Positions 6,387-10,347 of a stretch of 10,347 nt of DNA are shown here, in pieces (within the stretch, counting starts at the first letter, position 1; the number at the start of each line of letters is the position of its first letter). A program made the translations under genes and the position numbers. The stretch comes from PWPS01 sp964507105 (GTDB lineage Bacteria; Patescibacteriota; Minisyncoccia; Minisyncoccales; PWPS01), in assembly GCA_964507105.1 (NCBI GenBank), contig CAZDOR010000017.1, forward strand, positions 1 through 10,347, given 5' to 3'. The notes beneath the pieces were generated by a model. That model saw only the letters and a list, made by a program, of their open reading frames with translations, ran no database searches and was not told the DNA's origin.

Positions 6387-6947
6387 TTACTCTTCGTCCT
6401 CGTCCTGTTGCTCTTCTTCGTCTTGTTGTTCTTGTTGCTCTTCTTCGCCCTCATCAATATATCTTTTAATCTGTGACACTTTAAATGTTTCTCGACCTTC
6501 AGCAATTTCATATGGGGCGTTTTCCTCACTAAAAGCAACAATTACCGTGTCACCTTCCTCAAACTCATCAATGCTTATCGATACTTCATCAGTGCCGGGA
6601 GGGCCTCCTTGAATAGCATCTGTTTCCTCCTCCATCTCAAGAACAAAATTTGCATACTGAGGAGCATGATCCGGGTAGTTATTATAATTCTGCGGTAGAA
6701 GTACTTCTACCCTGAAATAGATATAATCATCATCCCTCGAAATAGATTGGATATTACCATCAAGTACATACATACTATCTCGAACAGGATTTCTTAAATA
6801 CTCCTCTCGTATTTCCGTTCCGTTTGTTTCTGATGGTCTTCCTGGTTCATCCATAGTTGAATCTTGATTAATTAATAAAAAACTACTAATAATCATAATT
6901 ACGGCAACTGCCAAAGTAATTATGTATTTTTGAAAATTGTCGCCCAT
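6387..6947 (-). CDS. Membrane-anchored protein with acidic Gln/Glu tail, unknown function
   Basis: The 186-residue product has one N-terminal transmembrane helix (about 8-27, ITLAVAVIMIISSFLLI) without a lipobox, so it is probably anchored with its body outside the cell. Residues 50-165 alternate charged and beta-prone stretches (SMYVLDGNIQSISRDDDYIYFRVEV, DTVIVAFSEENAPYEIAEG), perhaps one small beta domain. The last 20 residues are almost only Glu, Gln and Asp, coded by a low-complexity CTT/CTC-rich stretch at about 6390-6452. I recognise no family. It is the first gene of a unit driven by the near-consensus promoter at 6984-7012 and is followed by the radical SAM/SPASM gene. It could be a substrate, scaffold or unrelated; that is open. 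Start at 6947 with no Shine-Dalgarno motif. Confidence 0.75.
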   Translation of the reverse strand: MGDNFQKYIITLAVAVIMIISSFLLINQDSTMDEPGRPSETNGTEIREEYLRNPVRDSMYVLDGNIQSISRDDDYIYFRVEVLLPQNYNNYPDHAPQYANFVLEMEEETDAIQGGPPGTDEVSISIDEFEEGDTVIVAFSEENAPYEIAEGRETFKVSQIKRYIDEGEEEQQEQQDEEEQQDEDEE

Positions 6948-6983
6948 AAATTTTATATTTTATAAAACTTTTAACTTTTTTTA

Positions 6984-7012
6984 ATGATATATTTTCTAAA
7001 TTGTAATGTCAA
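6984..7012 (-). promoter_or_regulatory. Near-consensus sigma70 promoter of the anchored-protein/SPASM unit
   Basis: The minus strand has a perfect TTGACA (7012-7007), a 17-base spacer and TATCAT (6989-6984), one mismatch from consensus. Transcription should start near 6977, leaving an AT-rich leader of about 30 bases. It separates the downstream unit (6947 to 3640) from the three radical SAM paralogues upstream. No clear terminator precedes it, so some read-through is likely. Confidence 0.8.
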
Positions 7013-7051
7013 ATAATGACACCAAGTGATATTAATAGCTGTGCCCGAAAA

Positions 7052-7963
7052 TTAATCACTTTTTACCGGTTCAAACTCATCCCAGCCAAATATTTCCGGA
7101 TATTCTTCCCAAACTCCCTCACAAACCCCAAAATATTTACATTTCTTACATTCATCACCTCTCGCTTTCCCCTCACTTATTCGAACTTCAGTAAAATTCT
7201 TCAACACTCTATCAGCATCATGAACATTGGTTTCGGGGCAATTTATCTCAGCAATATTATCTTCATACCCCTTCATAAGACAAAATGGAACAGCTTCGGT
7301 TTCTATTTTTCCTATATTCGACTTTTCACCCATGTCAATCGCTTTTTTCATTTCCGGAACAACATCTTTATATCTGGGAACTATTTTTTCTATTAAATCT
7401 TTATTCTTTTTAATTTCACTATTTATATGGATAAAAGCACATTGAAATAAAGTCGGCTCAATATCCATTAGTAATTCAGTTATATTCACTAAATCCTTGT
7501 AATTAATTTTTGTTACCACCGTATTAACAAATATTTTTTGATCAAGTTTTTTTAAATTTTTAAGTCCTTGCAAAACCTGATCAAAACTTCCTTGTGCCCT
7601 GGTCAAATAATCATGGATCTCAGAGTTGGATCCGTGTAAAGCCGGATTAAAAATATTAGCACCCGCATCAATCAACTCTTTGCAATAACTGAGAGAAGAA
7701 AACATTCTCCCGTTAGTTTGTATTTGTATTTTTCTATACCCCAAATCCTTAGCGTGAGAAATATAGTCAATGAGTTCTTCATATATGGTTGGTTCTCCAC
7801 CGGTAAAAATCACATCAATACATTCTTCAGCTTCTTCTTCCAGTATTCTTTTTACCTCTTGAGGTTTTTTATTCGATTTGTTTCTGTTCCGTTTTTGAAT
7901 ACAGAAACGACAAAAATTATTGCACTTGAAACCTAATTTTAGGTCAACTCTTTTCGTTTTCAT
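7052..7963 (-). CDS. Radical SAM protein with C-terminal cysteine cluster (paralogue 3)
   Basis: The 303-residue protein has the radical SAM motif C14-x3-C18-x2-C21 (CNNFCRFC), a clear GGEPT (55-59) and the conserved stretch IQIQTNGRM (79-87) of a known radical SAM subfamily. A substrate-side motif ALHGSNSEIHDYLT (108-121) is fully kept. The C-terminus has a P-x-C (C228) plus C272-x2-C275-x5-C281, four cysteines that could bind one auxiliary 4Fe-4S cluster, as in a shortened SPASM domain, then EYPEIFGWDEFEPV. It is the best-kept of three tandem paralogues. Its ATG at 7963 lies inside the end of paralogue 2 (20-base overlap), so the two are probably coupled in translation. No Shine-Dalgarno motif. 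The reaction is unknown; no dedicated peptide substrate is seen. Confidence 0.85.
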   Translation of the reverse strand: MKTKRVDLKLGFKCNNFCRFCIQKRNRNKSNKKPQEVKRILEEEAEECIDVIFTGGEPTIYEELIDYISHAKDLGYRKIQIQTNGRMFSSLSYCKELIDAGANIFNPALHGSNSEIHDYLTRAQGSFDQVLQGLKNLKKLDQKIFVNTVVTKINYKDLVNITELLMDIEPTLFQCAFIHINSEIKKNKDLIEKIVPRYKDVVPEMKKAIDMGEKSNIGKIETEAVPFCLMKGYEDNIAEINCPETNVHDADRVLKNFTEVRISEGKARGDECKKCKYFGVCEGVWEEYPEIFGWDEFEPVKSD

Positions 7964-8900
7964 TGATGTTTTTTATATTACCGGTTCCAAATTTGTTAAT
8001 ATCATTTTGAAAAAATCCGTCGCAATACTTAAAAGCATCACAATCTTCACACATTTCCACTTTTTTCTTAATCCTGTACTTTGGAAGATCTTCCACTTCG
8101 GATTTATGCTGTTCAGGCGGTTGATTGTATTTCCCGAGATGTGGAGGTCCTGTCAAATTATCAACAATATCTCTATTATATTCACCGAAAATACAAAACG
8201 GAATTTCTATAAACCTTATCTTATGAGGGCCTTCATCTGCATATTCACTATTAATCTCCAATGCATACTTATAAAGTTTTCTGGCATAGGGAACTAAATC
8301 CTTGAACGGAACATAAAATTCATCATAGTTATCTTGCGCAATACACGGAACGGAAAAATAAAGGTTTTTTATGCCCAGCTCTTTAACTACGAAGTCCACT
8401 ATATTGCATAAATCATCCTTGTTTTGTTTCATCATCAGGCAGCTAACTTGAATACCAACATCATCCGCCTTTTTCTTTAGGTCTTTAATTCCAGAAACAA
8501 CACCATCAAAACTTCCTTTAGTTTGAGTCACCGAATCATGCACTTCAGCAGTTGATCCGTAAATGGGAACTCTTATTGAGTCCAAGCCTGAATCAATAAG
8601 TTTATCAAGAAAATCAGAATCTGAAAGCGTAATTCCATGAGTGGAAAGACGAACACTCTCAAACCCTTCTTCTTTTTTTATATATTCAATTAATTCAGGT
8701 AGTTTATCATACTCTCCGGGATCAGCGCCCGATATCTCTATGCTTTTAATCCCCTTACTCTTCAAGTCTTTTAAGTTTTTGTACACATCAACTTCCTGCC
8801 TTCTAAGTTCCTCTTTTGAAACTTTATCTTTACTTCCACAAAACAAGCAATGAATCCTACAAGAGGGATTTAAAATAATACCACCAGTTTTTTTTGACAT
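7944..8900 (-). CDS. Radical SAM protein with C-terminal cysteine cluster (paralogue 2)
   Basis: The 318-residue protein shows C14-x3-C18-x2-C21 (CRIHCLFC), but the usual GGEP is altered to SGADPG (57-62), and the aspartate form is seen in some other radical SAM families. The motif PIYGSTAEVHDSVTQTKGSFDGVVSGIKDL corresponds to the ALHGSNSEIHDYLT region of paralogue 3. The auxiliary set is kept: P-x-C at 236 (EIPFC) and C284-x2-C287-x5-C293. A longer insertion before the last cysteines (about 250-275, GPPHLGKYNQ) sets it apart. The start at 8900 follows the paralogue 1 stop by 28 AT-only bases with no Shine-Dalgarno motif. It probably forms an operon with its neighbours. The altered SAM-binding region and its neighbour's losses suggest the three have different roles. 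Confidence 0.83.
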   Translation of the reverse strand: MSKKTGGIILNPSCRIHCLFCGSKDKVSKEELRRQEVDVYKNLKDLKSKGIKSIEISGADPGEYDKLPELIEYIKKEEGFESVRLSTHGITLSDSDFLDKLIDSGLDSIRVPIYGSTAEVHDSVTQTKGSFDGVVSGIKDLKKKADDVGIQVSCLMMKQNKDDLCNIVDFVVKELGIKNLYFSVPCIAQDNYDEFYVPFKDLVPYARKLYKYALEINSEYADEGPHKIRFIEIPFCIFGEYNRDIVDNLTGPPHLGKYNQPPEQHKSEVEDLPKYRIKKKVEMCEDCDAFKYCDGFFQNDINKFGTGNIKNINENEKS

Positions 8901-8928
8901 AATTAGCTAAATTTATTAAATTTTTAAA

Positions 8929-9813
8929 TTAATTTTTGGTAATAGGAATAAACTCGTCGCCTCCATAAACTTCTAAATACTCATTTCTTATACCTCTACA
9001 TTTTCCCAAATAATCACAATTCTTACAATTAATAGAAAGAGAAAATTGGCAATTATAAATTTCTTCCGTCGATTTAAGTGAGTATTCATTCGTTAGGTTC
9101 GAGCGATCGGAACGAAGGTGAGACACCTTCTCTCGCAAGTTCTCACTCAAAACACAATAGGGAAATTCATTCAGATGAAAGGTTAATTCAGAATTTTTCT
9201 GGATTATTTTTTTTATAACCGGAACAATTTCAGTATATTTCGGAACGAATGACTTATATTTATCCATAAAATTACTACCATCGATAAATCTAAAACCAGC
9301 ACGATAACCGGTTACATCCACTGACCTCAAATAGGTAAAAATATCCTCCAACTGATCAATATTCTTCTTGCTGGTAACAATATTCAAAGTGAAACTCAAT
9401 CCATGTTTTTGCAAATTTTTAATACCCCTAACCACCTGATCAAACCCGTCAATTTGACAATTTTTTTTATAATCTTCAGGATTGGAAAAATGAAAAGAAA
9501 CTAAAAAAGAAACTTTTCCGAATTCGATTATTTTTTTTACCAAGGACTCATAACTGAGCATTCGTCCATTGGTCTGAATTTCAAAAAGATTCAACCCTCT
9601 TTTTTTCGAGAAGTTTAAAAGATCAATAAAATTATCATCTATTAAGGGCTCTCCCCCAGAAATTATAAGTTTTCCCCCTCCTTTATCTGCAAATTCACTT
9701 ACTCTTTTTTTTATTTCTTGATAATCAACCTCCTGCCCTCTTTTGTCTTTGTTCAGACAATAAATGCAATTATTATTGCACTTATAAGTAAGCTTGATAT
9801 CCAACTCATCCAT
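8929..9813 (-). CDS. Radical SAM protein with C-terminal cysteine cluster (paralogue 1)
   Basis: This 294-residue protein has C12-x3-C16-x2-C19 (CNNNCIYC), GGEP (53-56) and IQTNGRM (79-85), followed by a C-terminal P-x-C at 220 (EFPYC) and C263-x2-C266-x5-C272, with an extra C255. Its end, EYLEVYGGDEFIPI, is clearly related to EYPEIFGWDEFEPV of paralogue 3. The third-segment motif that reads HGSNSEIHDYLT there is worn to FHFSNPEDYKK, so substrate contacts probably differ. It is the first gene of the three and has a promoter at 9839-9867 with a leader of about 20 bases. The start at 9813 has no Shine-Dalgarno motif; a shorter start is not favoured, as it would cut into the CxxxCxxC region. Confidence 0.84.
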   Translation of the reverse strand: MDELDIKLTYKCNNNCIYCLNKDKRGQEVDYQEIKKRVSEFADKGGGKLIISGGEPLIDDNFIDLLNFSKKRGLNLFEIQTNGRMLSYESLVKKIIEFGKVSFLVSFHFSNPEDYKKNCQIDGFDQVVRGIKNLQKHGLSFTLNIVTSKKNIDQLEDIFTYLRSVDVTGYRAGFRFIDGSNFMDKYKSFVPKYTEIVPVIKKIIQKNSELTFHLNEFPYCVLSENLREKVSHLRSDRSNLTNEYSLKSTEEIYNCQFSLSINCKNCDYLGKCRGIRNEYLEVYGGDEFIPITKN

Positions 9814-9838
9814 GATGAAAAACTATATTATTTTTCAA

Positions 9839-9867
9839 AGTATATAAAAAATAAGGTGGAAAGTAAA
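9839..9867 (-). promoter_or_regulatory. Promoter of the three radical SAM paralogues
   Basis: The minus strand has TTTACT (9867-9862), a 17-base spacer and TATACT (9844-9839). The -10 has one mismatch and the -35 keeps four of six bases. The expected transcription start is near 9832, about 20 bases before the ATG at 9813. Confidence 0.55.
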
Positions 9868-9878
9868 ATTTTAACAAG

Positions 9879-9898
9879 AAAAAACGTCCTTCCGGGCG
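9879..9898 (-). terminator. Possible weak terminator after tRNA-Ala
   Basis: Just past the tRNA-Ala CCA end, the minus strand forms CGCCC-GGAA-GGACG: five positions with one C-A mismatch and a GNRA-type tetraloop, followed by six Ts. It would separate the tRNA pair from the radical SAM operon. The mismatch makes it weak. Confidence 0.4.
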
Positions 9899-9902
9899 GA
9901 TG

Positions 9903-9979
9903 TGGTGGACCCTGTCGGAATCGAACCGACGACCTCCACTGTGCAAGAGTGGCGCTCTGGCCGGCTGAGCTAAGGGCCC
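9903..9979 (-). tRNA. tRNA-Ala (anticodon TGC)
   Basis: The 77-base minus-strand sequence folds into a complete cloverleaf: acceptor GGGCCCT with AGGGTCC, anticodon stem CCACT/AGTGG with loop CTTGCAC, and T arm GTCGG-TTCGATT-CCGAC. The anticodon is TGC (9943-9945). The G3-U70 pair that marks alanine tRNA is present. CCA is encoded (9903-9905). Together with tRNA-Ile, it is the usual pair of the 16S-23S spacer. Confidence 0.97.
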
Positions 9980-9986
9980 CGAGTTG

Positions 9987-10058
9987 TGGGCACGGCAGGA
10001 ATCGAACCTGCTGCCTCGTCTTTATCAGAGACGCGTTCCACCAATGAACTACGTGCCC
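9987..10058 (-). tRNA. tRNA-Ile (anticodon GAT)
   Basis: The 72-base minus-strand sequence folds fully: acceptor GGGCACG with CGTGCCC, D stem GTTC/GAAC, anticodon stem CGTCT/AGACG with loop CTGATAA, T arm GCAGG-TTCGATT-CCTGC. The anticodon is GAT (10024-10026). CCA is not encoded (ACAA follows), unlike the tRNA-Ala 7 bases downstream, so CCA must be added by enzyme. Confidence 0.97.
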
Positions 10059-10069
10059 TTATCGACTAT

Positions 10070-10097
10070 ATTCTAACAAAAAAAGTAAACTTTACAA
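10070..10097 (-). promoter_or_regulatory. Independent promoter of the tRNA-Ile/tRNA-Ala pair
   Basis: The minus strand has TTGTAA (10097-10092), a 16-base spacer and TAGAAT (10075-10070), directly after the terminator behind 16S. The expected transcription start is close to the tRNA-Ile 5' end at 10058. Having both terminator and promoter between 16S and the tRNAs indicates that they are separate transcription units. Confidence 0.6.
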
Positions 10098-10116
10098 GTT
10101 GGGCAGCTCAATATAA

Positions 10117-10146
10117 TAAAAACGCGATGATCAATCGCGTTTTTTC
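10117..10146 (-). terminator. Rho-independent terminator downstream of 16S rRNA
   Basis: A 7-bp stem, ACGCGAT with ATCGCGT, closes a 5-base loop. On the minus strand, A-rich sequence precedes it and TTTTTA follows; the plus strand also has a T-run, so it could work both ways. It lies about 140 bases beyond the 16S 3' end and before the tRNA promoter. Confidence 0.8.
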
Positions 10147-10157
10147 TTCGGTTTCTT

Positions 10158-10271
10158 GGAGCTGTTTCGAAGAACTCTCCGTACCGGTCAAAGACCGATA
10201 GACTTTCGATTAGAGCCGAAAGTCATGGCTCGACAGTTGAAGTTCGAATTCCAAACTTCAACTGACGTCGA
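10158..10271 (-). other. Structured 16S trailer: four consecutive hairpins
   Basis: Between the 16S 3' end and the terminator, the minus strand folds into four hairpins in a row: an 11-bp perfect stem CAGTTGAAGTT/AACTTCAACTG (10234-10264, extended by TCGA pairs), an 8-bp stem GACTTTCG/CGAAAGTC (10201-10224), TATCGGTC/GACCGGTA with one G-U pair (10182-10200), and a weaker GGAG...CTCC stem (about 10158-10180). The G-U pair fits a minus-strand RNA. In usual rRNA operons the 16S flanks pair with each other for RNase III cleavage; here the 3' flank folds on itself. This might be a processing or stability element, by inference. Confidence 0.5.
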
Positions 10272-10279
10272 CACTAAAA

Positions 10280-10347
10280 AATATAATGATCTACCAGCAG
10301 GTTCCCCTACCGGTGCCTTGTTACAACTTCGTCCCTCTCACTGGGCC
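10280..10347 (-). rRNA. rrs: 16S ribosomal RNA, 3' end (rest lies beyond the right edge)
   Basis: The minus strand carries the conserved 16S end: GAAGTTGTAACAAGG (universal site near E. coli 1490), then helix 45 with the loop region TAGGGGAACCTG closed by ACCGG and CTGGT, then GATCA (10291-10287). In nearly all bacteria, GATCA is followed by CCTCC, the anti-Shine-Dalgarno. Here the next bases are TTATATTTTTT, with no CCTCC. The 3' end is estimated near 10280 from the usual length after GATCA. Confidence 0.97.

Noticed and set aside
951..9813. Alternative genetic code with TGA read as an amino acid
   Set aside because: nfo ends at a TGA at the expected family length and other genes have no in-frame TGA.
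6948..9960. Search for a small peptide gene serving as radical SAM substrate
   Set aside because: The gaps before and between the radical SAM genes are short and AT-only, with no credible start, leader or Cys/Gly-rich core; a substrate may be coded elsewhere.
9718..10201. Plus-strand frames running across the two tRNA genes
   Set aside because: They read through the complement of tRNA-Ala and tRNA-Ile; such antisense translations of tRNAs are a common false protein call.
10147..10290. Intron or insertion in the 16S tail with CCTCC further along
   Set aside because: No CACCTCC-like stretch is found on the minus strand up to the terminator, and no splice-like structure is visible.
1..10347. 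CRISPR array, insertion sequence or prophage
   Set aside because: No regularly spaced repeats, transposase, integrase or terminal inverted repeats were seen; the location behind a tRNA gene suggested an integration site, but no duplicated tRNA end was found.

Overview
The window shows an AT-rich bacterial chromosome segment in which every convincing gene lies on the minus strand. It opens at the right edge with the 3' end of a 16S rRNA gene and closes at the left edge with the 5' third of a 23S rRNA gene. In the usual bacterial order, 16S, tRNA-Ile, tRNA-Ala and 23S sit within a few hundred bases. Here the same order is kept, but about 9 kb of protein genes lie between tRNA-Ala and 23S. The wide 16S-23S separation, the divergent 16S tail and the AT-rich, compact layout suggest a candidate-phyla-radiation (Patescibacteria-like) bacterium. 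That placement is an inference; no marker protein here proves it. The code looks standard: nfo ends in TGA and the genes have no in-frame TGA.

Layout from right to left, which is the direction of transcription. (1) The 16S 3' end (10280-10347), a run of hairpins, and a strong terminator near 10117-10146. (2) tRNA-Ile(GAT) and tRNA-Ala(TGC), with their own promoter (10070-10097) and a weaker terminator. (3) Three tandem radical SAM paralogues (9813 to 7052) behind a promoter at 9839-9867. (4) A second unit behind a near-consensus promoter at 6984-7012: a membrane-anchored acidic protein, a radical SAM/SPASM enzyme, and a polytopic GT-C type membrane protein. (5) A small lipoprotein with its own promoter, Shine-Dalgarno site and terminator. 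(6) A DUF5320-like gene, a broken DUF134/UPF0251 regulator gene, and nfo (endonuclease IV), behind a palindromic operator-like site. (7) An MscS-type membrane protein with its own promoter. (8) A separate promoter, hairpin and boxA-like leader, then 23S rRNA.

The rRNA and tRNA genes are therefore probably transcribed as separate units rather than as one operon. The most striking single observation is that the 16S gene keeps helix 45 and the conserved GATCA, but the anti-Shine-Dalgarno CCTCC that should follow is replaced by an AT-only stretch. Consistent with this, most genes here lack a Shine-Dalgarno motif; one clear exception is the lipoprotein gene. The radical SAM genes are the main functional novelty. 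Four of the ten protein genes are radical SAM enzymes with extra cysteine clusters, and I found no obvious peptide substrate.
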